Assembly: GCA_026182355.1 (NCBI GenBank)
Contig: JAPFBL010001928.1
Span: 5,589,001-5,653,000, forward strand
Length of the DNA: 64,000 bases
From: Hermatobates lingyangjiaoensis
Lineage: Eukaryota > Arthropoda > Insecta > Hemiptera > Hermatobatidae
Direction: 5' to 3'
Part shown: positions 43,960 through 55,898 of the stretch, piece by piece
How the letters are laid out: each line of letters starts with the position of its first letter
Numbering within the stretch: position 1 is the first letter of the stretch
Translations under genes and position numbers: made by a program
The notes under the pieces: generated by a model
What the model was told of the DNA's origin: nothing
What the model saw: only the letters and a program-made list of their open reading frames with translations
The model's database searches: none

Positions 43960-45030
43960 TTTATATATAAATATGAGTAAATGCCCTTACTCTATTAAAG
44001 TTATATGCAACCTCATATAACTATATAAATATTCTATACTTATATGCAATATATAAAAAAAGCTATTTGTACGTTATAATAAAATTTTATAACGAATAAT
44101 GTCTTCCTCTTGGAACTTTGTTTTTATTACATTGATATATCCTTCGATATGCTATGATCTAAGTATACAGGAGAAATACTTAAACAAAAAAATGTATATG
44201 CTAATAAAGTGAAGGTAAAATAGAACTACTAGAATAACTCAAAGCGTTTTTTTACACTTAATGTGATTAAATGAGCAAAATGTTTTTTATTAATTTAGCT
44301 CAAGTTAAATTTAAAGCACTTGAAACCTCTCATGTTGCTTAAAGTAGATCTGAAATCTTCTTAAGATATTTATAACGGGAAAATATACTTATTTACTAAA
44401 TATAAAATGTTTGAACAAAGTTATTAATTTGAAAAAGCAAACATAAGTGTAAGTTAGCGAAGGTGGCCCAGCATTTTAAACAAGCCAGGCCATAGAATTG
44501 ATTACCTGGACCGAGAATTCTTTACAACTCAGGGCCGACCTACGCCTCATTCGCCCATAAATTCAACTGCAAAATTTGTTTCTTAATCATTCTAAAAGCC
44601 AAACATTGTTTCAGTTTAATTATATATCCTCGGTAGTAATTTTTTTTTAGGTAAGTCAAACACTTTGAGCCCATCAAATATTGACTTTAATTACGTTTCT
44701 CTTAAATTAAAAACCAATGAAATTTTCAATTTATTAAATATTCATATGTTTTCTTAATTAAATACGGACGTCTATATTATATCGACTTAGTTAATAAATA
44801 TTTTATTCTTTAGAGCACATCATTTAGTCGATATTATTTACACACAAGAAATGATTAACTTTAATAATCTCGTTCATTCTATGTACATTTTTTTCTTTTT
44901 TTGTCAGGTATATACATTATTGAGAGTCTTTCTTTTATTTAAAATTGTAATATTATTACAAATGGTAATAGTACTACTAACTCTAGACCTTATTTATCAA
45001 ACTATAGAATAAAATTTGGGAGCAGTCCTT
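43960..45030. other. AT-rich DNA; small GC-richer patch at 44455-44565
   Basis: The patch (GTGGCCCAGCATTTTAAACA, CAGGGCCGACCTACGCCTCA) matches nothing else here. No gene recognised. Confidence 0.45.
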
Positions 45031-45035
45031 CTTGA

Positions 45036-45148
45036 ATACATGCATTTAAAAACTTTGTCTGATTCCACTTGATTTAACTTCGTCAAAATTTGGAAAAATA
45101 TTCGACGAAGTTAAATCAAGTAGAATCAGACATAAAGTTTTTAAATGC

Positions 45149-45154
<6 letters not shown>
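45036..45154. mobile_element. Foldback unit with about 49-bp arms at a TA array
   Basis: 45036-45084 and about 45103-45154 are inverted copies with a few differences (GATTCCACTTG / CAAGTAGAATC), around an 18-nt AT-rich loop. The right arm runs straight into (TA)n. GGAGCAGTCCTTC at its left also occurs near the family N end at 20027. It follows the same architecture as the hammerhead pairs but has no core. Confidence 0.75.

Positions 45155-45196
<42 letters not shown>
45155..45196. repeat. (TA)n microsatellite
   Basis: About 20 TA units. Confidence 0.97.
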
Positions 45197-45198
<2 letters not shown>

Positions 45199-45532
45199 AA
45201 TAAACTAGAATTTAAAAAAGAACACATAGAAAGGAAACCACTGAACTCACTACTATATTTCGATGACCTCGTCTTCAGGAAAAGAAGTGAATCGCTCCAA
45301 AGGCTGATAACGACTGACTTGGCGTTCGAACTGAAGCACTCAAACAGTGTAGCCAACTTTCGGAGGAAAGGTAGACAGGGAAGATAAAGAAATAAAAGCC
45401 AAATAAAAATTAAAAAAGAAAACATTTAACTAAAATAAAATTAAAAGCTGATAACAACTTTAAAAAAAACTTTAAGAAAAAAAAAATCAACGATTGAGGT
45501 TAAGCCCCGGAGCCGATCTACCGGTCTTCAGG
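45197..45532 (-). mobile_element. Penelope-like element 3' end, family E/1, minus strand
   Basis: An inverted, roughly 95% identical copy of 13340-13646: hammerhead unit (TCTTCAG at 45272-45278), 3' UTR, stop codon complement at 45487-45489 and the last residues of the GIY-YIG ORF (G-R-S-A-P-G-L-N-L-N-R). Everything upstream of those about 14 codons is missing; at 45530 it joins a family Z unit in the opposite orientation. Confidence 0.9.
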
Positions 45533-45612
45533 AAGAAGACCGCTTGTTATGATTGAATGATCCTAGTCTTTTTTATCATTTCTTATTGTGGTTCAACGTT
45601 GATATAATGTAT
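45530..45612 (+). mobile_element. Family Z terminal unit, diverged and 5'-truncated
   Basis: GAAGACCGCTTGTTATGATT, then a decayed core (GAATGATCC in place of GAAAGATCU), ending ATTGTGGTTCAACGTTGATA and TA. The ribozyme is inactive by inspection. Confidence 0.7.
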
Positions 45613-45624
45613 ATATATATATAG

Positions 45625-46165
45625 AGTGAGAGAGTTTTTACGTTTAGGGTTTAACCTGCTTGTACGAGTTCAAGAATAGTTACAAAACTACTACAAAATG
45701 CCTCCTAGTAAAGTCCTGCTATTTTAATAGCACATTTTTACAAAATAAGAAGTTTTTTTTGCTTTTAGCGAGTTTTTGCTGTGATATACTTTTTTGTAAT
45801 CTAAGTCATATGCATACATATTTGGCGTTCAATTTCAAAGCCTTTGATTATTGGCACACAAAAGTGAGTTTACTGTGACATTTGGTTACTTTGTTTAATG
45901 GAATTAGGGATGAGTTGTTTTATTTTTCGTTTCCATTTTTTATAGTTGACTTGTGTCTATGACTTAGGTTTACTAGAAATTTAAACGAAAAGGAAACAAT
46001 TTTTAGTAAAAATGCATTTTTTATTCGTTTAATTAAGCCATCAAACATCTTCCTAGTTTTTATATCAAAAGCTTAAAAAGTGTGTGAGTGACTTTTACAC
46101 AAAATTTTTCAGCTAGGGAAACATTTTGTTAAAATATTCTCATGAAATCTTCCCAATTTCTGGAT
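45625..46165. other. AT-rich DNA, nothing recognised
   Basis: A 72-codon chance frame at 45660-45878 has no known domain. Confidence 0.5.
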
Positions 46166-46167
46166 AA

Positions 46168-46248
46168 TAGTAGGACTATTTCCTCCAATGAAAATCATTG
46201 TAATTGAATTAATTTTTGGACACTGAGGAAGAGAGTTCAATTATAGAA
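46168..46248 (+). repeat. 81-bp direct repeat, copy 1 (copy 2 at 48012-48092)
   Basis: TAGTAGGACTATTTCCTCCA through GAGGAAGAGAGTTCAATTAT. It is identical to 48012-48092 except for two bases. The pair brackets 1.76 kb. The ends are not TG..CA, and the flanks outside the repeat differ. Confidence 0.95.
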
Positions 46249-46259
46249 GCACTTGTTTC

Positions 46260-46720
46260 CTTCGAAGATCGGTGGCCTAAACTTAATTAAAATTTTCAGC
46301 CGGAGGAATCATAAGGTAGGGTCCAATGGAATATCAGAGGCGGTCCTCCGGTGGCAATATTCTCATCTGGAACCTCAATTCTCTTCTTCTACACTTCCAA
46401 TTAATTAAACAAGGAAGGAAAAAAAAGGGCTTAATCTCTGCCTGAGAGAAGGCAATTATTCTTCTACCAGGGGCACACACTTCTTAGGGCCGTCCTTCCC
46501 TTGCCTGTTTGATAAATCCCTCTCCGTTTTTCTACATCCGACACTTTATTCCGTCTTTTTCCATCCTTTTGGGAAGAAATGAGATATTTATAGATTTCTT
46601 GAATACAACCCTACTGTTGCAATGAGGCAAGGCAACTCAACAAGAACTTTTTTTATGCGTCCCTTTAACAGCCTCCGGGTGGCCCTTCATTTTACAAAAG
46701 CAAACTTCATTCAATCTATA
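46260..46720. other. Candidate conserved non-coding patch
   Basis: Long stretch of balanced composition with several CCGGAGG/CCTCCGG and TTAATTAA strings (CAGCCGGAGGAATC, GGCGGTCCTCCGGTGG, CCTCCGGGTGGCCCTTC). It has no domain in any frame and no match elsewhere in the window. It may be regulatory. Confidence 0.3.
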
Positions 46721-47084
46721 ACGGAAGCAATATCTTTTTTTAACTTTACAAGAAAATATTCAATTTGAAATGTTTATCTACAATGTTTTTCCTCATCATG
46801 GCTTCTGCATTGAGACTTCTTCCGTAAATATATCTACAGACCCTACATCGTTTTTACTTAAATTACTCTACCAAACCCAAAAAATTTGCCTGCTTATTAA
46901 ATCAATATTAAATTACATTGACTTTTCATTCCTTAACAAGGAAATATTAAATATTCTTTTTTTATTGCTAATATAACAGTTCGCATGTTATAAAAGTGTG
47001 CCCTTACACGGGTGCCTTGTGCTGTAGTGCTATACCACCAAGATAGTTTTTTTCTATGCTTTATTATACTATTATATTATTATT

Positions 47085-47678
47085 ATTACAGAGAACACTG
47101 AAGGTTTAAGGTAATTAGAGATTTCTGATTCTGGGTTGAGAGAGTTCATGGTGAGGTGGGTATGAGGGGCGTGTGGTATAGGGTCAGGTATTTTACCTGA
47201 CACAATTTCTCAGCAGGCATAAATAATTCCGCGCCTGCCTAGACAAGATAGGAAATCACCAGACATCCAAGTGGCTGTATTGCTCAGCAGTAAACGGTGT
47301 GGAGCACACATGCTTTTCAGGTAAAAAATGGAATAACCAGAGAAGTGATTTAGTGAAAAGAATTTGGCATATTCTCCCCAGAAACTATCGAGGTCAAGAC
47401 GATCCAGAATACTGAGGTGTGAAAAATGCTAGACTGACTATTCAAAAGTATCCTCACCACCAAAAAGACACGCCTAGAAGAGCTAGAGTAATTAATTATA
47501 AATTAAGGCTGCCTTACGTAAGGAAATGAATTACCTAGCCTTAGGTAATTTGGGGAAACAGTTCCAGGCTAGTGACCTAGAAAAAAAGGTGTACTAGTTG
47601 CTACTCTGGTTTATCTGGGAGCCCAGCAATAAGCGCTTAAATGAATTTCACCTCCTTACCTCAAAAAAAAAAAAAAAA
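47085..47678 (+). mobile_element. Possible retroposed sequence with poly(A) tail
   Basis: GC-richer block that ends CACCTCCTTACCTC followed by A16 (47663-47678). A tRNA A-box-like string (TTGCTCAGCAGTAAACGGTG) lies near 47278, but no B box is seen. No frame codes for a known domain. It could be the 3' UTR of a poly(A)-tailed LINE or a processed transcript. Confidence 0.4.
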
Positions 47679-47679
47679 T

Positions 47680-48011
47680 AATAATATTTTACGGTGACTA
47701 TAGCAACGCATTTCCTAGGTACTATTGCACTAATCCCTTATTGTACTGAAGTACTCCATTAGATTCAGTGCCTCCAAGAAGCTCAGCAGTTTTGCTGCAT
47801 CCAGCTATTGAAATTGTTCTGTTAAAGCCAAATAAACTGATAGAACGAAAACTCATATCTGATAACACGTTAGATAACTTAGATAATGAATGAATATATA
47901 TGCTTGAGGCAATTTTTCATAAAACTTAAAAAAAATCTGTCTAACTAGCTGAAAAAATATTGCATTCTTTTAAGTTATTACGAACATAAATAAAATGTTA
48001 GCAAATATCCG
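47680..48011. other. AT-rich DNA, nothing recognised
   Basis: Between the poly(A) block and the second 81-bp repeat. Confidence 0.5.
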
Positions 48012-48092
48012 TAGTAGGACTATTTCCTCCAATGAAAATCATTGTAATTGAATTAATTTTTTGACACTGAGGAAGAGAGTTCAATTATGGAA
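48012..48092 (+). repeat. 81-bp direct repeat, copy 2
   Basis: See 46168-46248. One of the two differences is in the T/G run near 48060, the other at the 3' end. Confidence 0.95.
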
Positions 48093-48094
48093 CT

Positions 48095-48940
48095 ACTATA
48101 TCCTCATAAAGTAGAAGAAAAAAAGAATACATAATCTCGGGAATCAGTTACTACGGAGCTGTTACTAACCCTGAGAAAATGGTTCATATTGCCTATTACA
48201 AATTGTTGTTCTAGTGAACAGTAGAACTACCTCTTTTTCCGAATTCATTCTAATGTAGCCCCAACTATCTTCTTCTATCACCACACTTATATATCTTGCA
48301 TACTTCAGTTTTTTCCGTCCATAACAACGGTTGGAATGCTTTTATCTATTATGTCAGTTCTGCGTATTTGAAAGTTGGACTCTAGTAACTTACAGTTTCT
48401 TTACATTCCAATAAATCTCGTAGAAAAACACTGCACATTTGAAATGTGTTTATATGATGCATTACTATGGTGATACCTAACACATATTTCTCTAACATCG
48501 TCACGTCTATAACGTTTGTTTACTATTAACTGATGTTCATCATGTATGAAATATTAGTTGATGGCTCAATGATATTCAAATACTACTATATTGTAATTCT
48601 CATATGCTATGAATATTAACAAATCCAATCATTTTTCAAATAGTAGATATTATAAATTTTAAAATATTTTACAAGAATAATTCTTTGTAAACATGTTTAA
48701 AAATATTTTAATTGAATATTAATAATTGATTATTTGGTTTGGTACTTTACAAGTATATCGTTTATACCAAATAAATGCTGGTTTTTTTATCATTAATTTC
48801 TCTTGTATCCATGTAAGAAAGGATGCATTAAATAGTTCTAATGAAGTAATCTGGGCTGAATAAATAAACAGTAAATATAACTTTACATTGAATTTGTAAT
48901 TCAGTGGATTAATATCTTTTATTCGTGAATTAAACGTGGT
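48095..48940. other. AT-rich DNA, nothing recognised
   Basis: The minus frame 48719-49030 overlaps the SINE and is a chance frame. Confidence 0.55.
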
Positions 48941-48943
48941 GTG

Positions 48944-49249
48944 ACTAAGGAAGCCCTGTGGCTTATGTGTTCGTCTCAGGACTCTTCTATCCGTGGTTGA
49001 ATACACACCTCTGGCTCTAGAATTATTCACGCACGAGGTAAAAAAAATCTGAGCACGTCGTTCCTCGGATAGAACGTTAATCTGTCGGCCCTGAGCCTGT
49101 ACGATGTCAGGCGCTTGTTAAATATTCCTGCTACAAATACATTTCTGTGATGTAAAATTTAGGATTTACAAGGAATGTGGTATCACAAAGTGCCAATCTT
49201 CGAACTATATGTGTTTGGGCATAGAATACCATTGCAATCTAACCTAACT
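48944..49249 (+). mobile_element. tRNA-derived SINE, full-length diverged copy
   Basis: Collinear with 26691-27030: GAGCACGTCGTTCCTCGGAT, GAGCCTGTACGATGTCAGGC, GTGGTATCACAAAGTGCCAA, and a decayed CCTAA tail (CTAACCTAACTTAA). The A box is poorly kept; B-box-like GTGGTTGAATACAC lies at about 48993. Confidence 0.88.
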
Positions 49250-49254
49250 TAATA

Positions 49255-50215
49255 TGCTGAGAAGGTACAAGAAAAAAAATTAAAACCAACAAAAAATTTA
49301 GTAGTTTCTTACAGATTTTTCATTTATTTCTTAAATACAATTGCCCCTTAGAATCCAAGGATAAAATGTTGATACTAATTTTAATATTTCGATTTTATAT
49401 GCGTCATCTACTTTAAAACTAATTTTAGATATCATTATCCAATACACATTAAGAAAAAAATGTTTTACCTGACAACAAAAAGACGATATTTACATTAATA
49501 TATCGCAAATATCCTTAAGTTATTTTATATTTTACATTTAAACAAAAGATATGTATGATAAATAATTCATATTTGGAAGATTTAAACATAATGCACTGTT
49601 GATTACTTTTGGGGTGTTTATTGTGAGTATTTTATTTATTTATCTATATCCATATATAATTTATTGGATCGGTGTGCAGGCAGGCAAACGGCAGTCTGCG
49701 GCCTCTCTATGACTGTTGGTATACGTGACATGAATTTGCCATCTGCTCCTCTCAGACATTCCCATATACCTAAATATTTATCTCTAGTGCCACTGACATA
49801 CATGAACCTTTCTATAATATGGTTACCTTCAACATAAACCCATTTTTATAACTGTAAAAAAAAAATGTTATTTCTCATGGAATGGAAATATTATAGTCAA
49901 ATTAAATAGAATAAAAAGCAATGTATATCCAAATTAATAACAGAATAATTGTATTTGCATACAAATATAAATCAATAAGCATACTACTAAGTTATTGAAG
50001 AGATTCTATTAAACTGTTTCTATGTAAATGAGAATTCTATGTAAAAAAAATATTGGTTATAAACGTATTGAGTCATACACTAAACTAGACTACTCGTGAA
50101 TAGTTGGGCATTCAATCAACTCTCTTTTTGATACAATCATGTTAACGTAAACAGATAACGTTACGTAATTGCTTAACGTAAATAATAAACATAAACAGGA
50201 GATAAACTCTAAATG
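49255..50215. other. AT-rich DNA; GC-richer patch at 49670-49810
   Basis: The patch (GTGTGCAGGCAGGCAAACGG, GCGGCCTCTCTATGACTG) is unassigned. Otherwise nothing is recognised. Confidence 0.4.
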
Positions 50216-50219
50216 ACTC

Positions 50220-50525
50220 CACTGAGAGCACATGTAACTGGTTATGTTGAAATACTGCTTTATCTAAATGAACTAAAACTTTCTGTAGAGTCTCTCCTTG
50301 AGACTTATGAATAGTCTTGGCAAATCTTAACTGAATTGGAAATTGGATCCTTGAAAAAGAAATGTTGCCCTCTTTAGATAAAACAAACTTTAATCATGGA
50401 ATTAAAACTATGTCCCCTTGAAACCGTGATGCGATAATTTTACAAACAATGACTTTATCGTTAAGCTCCTCAGTTATTAGTCTTGTTTCATTATATAAGC
50501 GCGGTAGATCAGCAATGACAGGACA
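50220..50525 (-). pseudogene. Helitron (Pif1-like) helicase, C-terminal fragment
   Basis: The minus frame reads DLPRLYNETRLITEELNDKV, IVCKIIASRFQGDIVLIP, an in-frame stop, then QFPIQLRFAKTIHKSQGETL, QKVLVHLDKAVFQHNQLHVL. These match helicase motifs V and VI of Helitrons: L-x-N-G-T-R-L, F-P-(I/V)-x-L-x-F-A-x-T-I-x-K-S-Q-G, and F-x-H-G-Q-L-Y-V-A-x-S-R. The Arg finger is lost, and it is a decayed remnant. No Helitron 3' hairpin (CTRR end) was located. Confidence 0.85.
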
Positions 50526-50529
50526 CATG

Positions 50530-52125
50530 ACAGGAGCTCCCTTTTTTTGAATTCATGCTTATGTTTTAGAAGTGAAGCAGAGAGTTTTGGAAGCTACTTT
50601 GGCAGATTACGTAACGTTATTTGATAATAATTAAAACTAAATACGTGTAATAAAAAAAACATTGTCTAAACAACAATAAAATTCCAAAAATGGGACTAAG
50701 TTCTTTCCCAGAAAAAACTGGTTAGGTTTAATCTATAACACAAATAGATTTTACAACTAGAGTCGGTAATTTTACCTGACTTGTGTTGATAGAATTTATT
50801 TTCAGTCTTCCTTATTTTTAATGCCACTATTTATAAAGTCATATATTCTCACTGTTTTCTTTAATATTTATTTGAATGAAGCATAAAATGAAATCAACAG
50901 GCATTCCAAGTTTTACATGTGTGCAACATCCAAAGCTTCATTACCACATTAGTAGACTTATACACATAAAACATCATTTGTATCAGGTTTTGGAAATATA
51001 TAGTAAGAAAAACCCCATATCCCGGAACTTAGCGCACTGGACTTGCATTGCAAAGGTCATGTATTCGAATCCTACAAAATTAGGTATATTTTATTATTTA
51101 ATCAGATAATACACAAAAGCAAGAAAACAAATAAACAACATTGGTAATCAGATCTTTATAAGTTTATAGATAACAAGTAATAATAAAATCAACTGGGTTC
51201 GTGGATACTCCAAAACACCTTTAGCGCCATGTAATAGCAATATATTACTGTTTGATAATAATTCATAAGTAAATTATTTGGCCACATATATTTCCAAATT
51301 TTTGTGTAGCTAAAATGTTTTTTTATTTATTCATCTAAAGACACTTAACCTAGTCAAATAATTAATATACAAAAAATTAGTTTCGAAGGGCATAATTTCA
51401 TGAATTTAATATTAAACTCATTCATGAAAATATATTTGGGAATAACTCATGGAAGAATTTGTTTTTTGGAAAAATTCATGGTTCTACTTATCCGTGTACA
51501 ACTTTAATAAATTAAAATGTATCTACAGCTAGATCTTCTGGTACAAAATCAACTATTCTACTGTGAAAATGAGGGTACCAATAATTTCAAATGTAAAACA
51601 ACAATTACTAGAGATGAATACATATTCTAATAGAAGAAATTGAGTTAAATGATAGATTAATGTCCACAAATGCCTTGCAGAAAGAACTAATTTGCCCATC
51701 ATTCTGAACTTTTCACGTTGAAAATTTGATGGAACAATAGAAAAAGAAAGAACATTTCAGGCCAATAGTAAATTATCAGTCGGGTCCTAGTTTTAACAGG
51801 CAACTTTGATGATTAAATATGTTATTAAGAAGCAAAATATTTATAAGTGTGATTATTACAATGATTATAAATAGTGTATAAATATTACAATTCAGTTGGT
51901 ATGCATTTGTGTTATTCACATGTAAGAAAGTGCTTGTATTTTTCATTTGATGTAGTGTTCATATTTGTCGGCATAGAGATAAAAAACATATATATTTAAG
52001 TAGTAAAAGAAAATAAGTCAATGTTTTAAGCATTTACAGGAATTTTCAGTACATTCTATTCAATACAACATCAGAACTTTTTATGAAGCTTGCAAATGTG
52101 TATTGTTTCCACATAAACAAACAGT
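50530..52125. other. AT-rich DNA, nothing recognised
   Basis: No gene or element recognised; chance frames only. Confidence 0.55.
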
Positions 52126-52131
52126 TGAAAA

Positions 52132-52206
52132 GAATTTATCGCGATTCAAACACTTAGTGTTTTGATCGCGATAAATTCGCGATCTAACTAAACTTAGTTT
52201 AGTTCT
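52132..52206. repeat. Twin palindromes, 23-bp and 9-bp arms, each centred on one T
   Basis: 52132-52154 and 52156-52178 are inverted with one mismatch pair shift, containing TTATCGCGAT and ATCGCGATAA. Immediately after lies AACTAAACT-T-AGTTTAGTT. A perfect or near-perfect inverted repeat with a 1-nt spacer is unusual in otherwise plain DNA. Confidence 0.9.
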
Positions 52207-52209
52207 TTG

Positions 52210-54385
52210 AGTTCATTGAATGAGACCATTTTATTTAAGGTTTACAAAACTCTGACCAAATAAGCTTTCAATTTCTCACCACAGGAGACCAATCTAAATA
52301 TGACATTAGCTATTTCAAAATTGTTGAATTATTAATGAAGCCAGTATGAGTTGACTTGTTAATAAACACTAATACATAGTACCAGAGTGTTTAAACTTGA
52401 AACTGAGCAAGTCTATTTTTAAAGGAAAAAAATGCTGAGTCTCTCAAGGAAATTTTGTTGCCAAATCGTCAATCAATCAAACAATACAAGAAACCTTGTA
52501 AAATGTCTTAAAGCTACTTTTTATAGAAAAAATGTACTCTATGAATGATATGTCGACGATGCGATAACAATGTAGAAATGAGATAAATAGAAGTTGAATA
52601 AATCAAAAAGAAAATTAAAAAATTACAAGGTATTGAATAACAGATGACAGGCGTATAAAAGGAAGCGGAGACAAGCAACTGTGCAAAACCCCCTTGTTCT
52701 ACCTAAAAACATCAAACTCGCAAACTCTTTGGCCTGGCAGTTGACTTTTATATAAATTTATTGGTAAGGATAAAAAATTACGTTCAAACTACCATTAGAA
52801 TTTCATTCTTTCTATAATTTATAATATTTTTCCGGTATGCAAAAAAAAATTGTTGCAATTGTTATTGTAGGAAATCACACATACACACATATATAAACTA
52901 GACAGGACCTTCTTTATCATACTCATTTATCGAGAGCATATATTAAGGAGTAGATTTGTATGGATAAGAAAAAAATGGACCTTTACTAAAATATAAAGAA
53001 ATTTTAATATTTTCGAACATTTTTTTTGTAGACATATTGGGTCTGTTAGACAGTAGGCTAAGTTTAATTTTTGAAAGTTTCCCAATAACTAGCAACAGTT
53101 TTTGGCATAAATGTATACTGATACATACATCAGTATTATACATTTTTCAGTGTAATGCTGTAATTCCAGTATAAATCTTTTCCCATATTGATGTATCAAC
53201 ATACCCTACAACCAGATAGTTAGTAAAGTTCTTAAGTCCTTCCTTCAATCAAAAGGCATACCGGGACTATAATAACATATGTGCTGTTTATATAGTGTAT
53301 GTTTGTGTTACAGTATGTATTCATTGCTTGCAGCACTAATTTGTTTTACGCCAACATAAACTACTTTAAACTATTAAAACTTTCTTAGCTTGTAAATTTT
53401 TTACTTCATGAAGTTGTTTTTGAACTACTCAATCTTTACAGACTGATAACAACTTAATCAATCACTTTGAGATAACACTTTCAGATCTGAAAGAACTCAA
53501 AGAGACTTAACTTTCTTTGTTATCACTTTGTGAGGATGGAGTTCTGAGAAAGTGCTTTGAGTGAAGAAGAAAATTTACACTCACTATATTAGGATGGTAA
53601 TAACATAATTTATTTTAACAACAACTATGGTATTAACTCGATCAATCGGTTATATTATTAATGAAATATGTCGTGTGAAAAATAAAACATTGTGTCTCTA
53701 GTCCCCTTTGCTAAAGTTCTGTCACATTGACCTTTTGACGCGGACAAAGTTCCAGGGCTTCGTTATTTCGCAACCGTAATTGTAGCATCTTTGACTTTCG
53801 TGCATCGCTCTGTTGAGCTAATCTCTGATAGTGTTCAGAGGATGCTCAGCATAGCCTACGCCTGTTTTATTGCATTCCAATCTCAAGGATCTTTCTTCAG
53901 GTGTTCCATTGACACGTCTTCCCTCATTCTTTCAAACTTACGCTTAATATAGTTCCACTTTCCTCAGTACCATACATTGTCTTTCCTTTTAAACACAGTC
54001 TTTACAATATAATAATGAGCATTTACACAAAAAGGGGAATATATTAAAACTAATTAGTTATCATCACTAATGAATTGTTAGTCACTGGAAAAAAAACTGG
54101 AAGAAATCATATGTGTCCAATATCACTCGCCTTTACTTCTAACTTACAATCCACAATCCGAAAGTTTTCGTGATGTCTATATTCAAATATGGGGAAACAC
54201 AGACAATAATACTGAAATATAATCTACTGATTATATGTTCATCACAATACACATAATGATTCAAGACAATTAGAATTAATTAATTAATATTCTAATAACT
54301 AATTGGTTAATAATATAATAGAGTCATATTCAATAGTTTTCTTTTTAAATAGATACACAACTCAGAATATATTTTTATGTATAAA
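52210..54385. other. AT-rich DNA; GC-richer patch at 53700-53950
   Basis: The patch (GACCTTTTGACGCGGACAAA, GAGGATGCTCAGCATAGCCT) matches nothing here. A perfect 16-bp palindrome CTTTCAGATCTGAAAG lies at 53478-53493. No gene recognised. Confidence 0.4.
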
Positions 54386-54389
54386 CGTA

Positions 54390-54490
54390 ATATATAAAGT
54401 TTTCGGTTGAACCGTCATCAGAAGAGTAGAGATAGCGACACTAAACGCACTTGCGAAATGACGGTTGGAGACCAACAGTTTTGTCACACT
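54390..54490 (-). mobile_element. Penelope-like terminal unit, diverged family D
   Basis: Minus strand: GTTGGTCTCCAACCGTCATT ... CUGAUGA (54415-54421 complement), stem II GGU/ACC around UCA, then GAAAACUUUA. The hammerhead core is intact, with weak stems I and III. Unlike the other D copies it is solo and not bounded by long TA arrays. Confidence 0.65.
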
Positions 54491-54494
54491 AGTG

Positions 54495-55895
54495 ACAAAA
54501 ACTAGAAAAACAAACTAGGAATAAGTGAAGATCTGGGAAATAATAAGTGAAGCTAAAGAAAATGAGAAAGTAAAAATATTAAAAATTTAAAAAAAATAAT
54601 AATAATAATGAAAAATATTAAGAAAAGAATAAAGCAAATATCACTATTGTCTATGTAAATTAAAATGTATTTTTATTAATATTTCAAAATAAAATTATTG
54701 TTAAAATTGATGTTTTTAAATAATATATGCAGGAAGTTTCCGTCTTTGTTTTATGTTCTCTTGGTTTGAGTGTAATCGTAAGGTAATTCAAATGTTTCTC
54801 TTAGTTATTCAGACTTACTCCAAAGTTGTTAACTTACTTGAAATTGACTCTTGAGACCAAACTGATTATCTCAGAAGATGTATTTCTCACTCAAATTTTC
54901 GGATTATCAACTGAATTATTCATTTTGTAAATTAGGCCGCTTTTTGGTAATTAAACGTATACATCTATAAAAATGTAAGATCTCTTGTCTTAGTTATGGA
55001 TTCTAAACCCTTAACTCTCAGTTGATTGTTCTATTCTATTGTTACTGGCTTCTTCTATCGAGGTTCATCTGTAATCTATATCATTAGGACGGCCCAGCCA
55101 CAAAGAAGTCAAATAATTATCATTGTTCTGTTATTTTTTTTTCTAAAAGAATGCTGTGTATGGATAATAATATTGTTATCTCAATAAATAAATTTTAATT
55201 TTTTGATGCACATCATTGTTGAGATGCTTGACAGACGGATGAAGAAATAATAGGAATGAAGATAAAAACTAAACTGTTCACTTGGTTATTATTCTACAAT
55301 ATTCCATGCGAATCGTTTCGCCATTTGAATAGTAGCCACACTAAAACGAATATGGAATAAACCACTGATCAATGAAATGATTCCAGGCACTCTCAAATTT
55401 TGTTTTGGTTTAAGAATTTGGGGAAGTTTATGTAGATTTCTGCATAGGAAACACTTAAGATTAATATCAGTTAACTATAGTTATGTAGAGTTCATATAGA
55501 AGGGAGATAGATTAGTTTAATTACAAATCTGAGGCAGCATTAGATGGCCCAAGTCAGATGTTGTAAATTTCAACCTAAGGAAACATAATCTCCAGTCGCA
55601 GGGAAAACTCAAGAAAAATGGGTGACCTGTTGAAGAAACCGGCAAAAAAAAAGTATTATTTTTGTTTCAAATGATAAGAAAAATATTTTTTGACGAAAAT
55701 TATTTGAACTGAATTGATTAATATTATAGGAGTGGTATTGGTTGATATTAGAGAGTAGTGCGGCTTTACAATAGCACTTTCAGCTAATAAAACTTTTATT
55801 CGATGCAAATTCCCTCTTATCCAACGGGCTAAGGTATCGAATTTTATTTCCCAACAGTATTCTGGTGGAGACTTTTCAGAATAGTAAGTTTAGGA
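54495..55895. other. AT-rich DNA, nothing recognised
   Basis: A tract of AAT/AATAATAAT lies at 54590-54615. No gene recognised. Confidence 0.55.
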
Positions 55896-55898
55896 AAT

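Noticed and set aside
46168..48092. LTR retrotransposon with 81-bp LTRs
   Set aside because: Repeat ends are not TG..CA, and I see no primer-binding site, polypurine tract or gag-pol coding between them.
53885..53910. Hammerhead-like TTCTTCAGG on minus
   Set aside because: No stem II or GAAA at the proper distance; a chance match.
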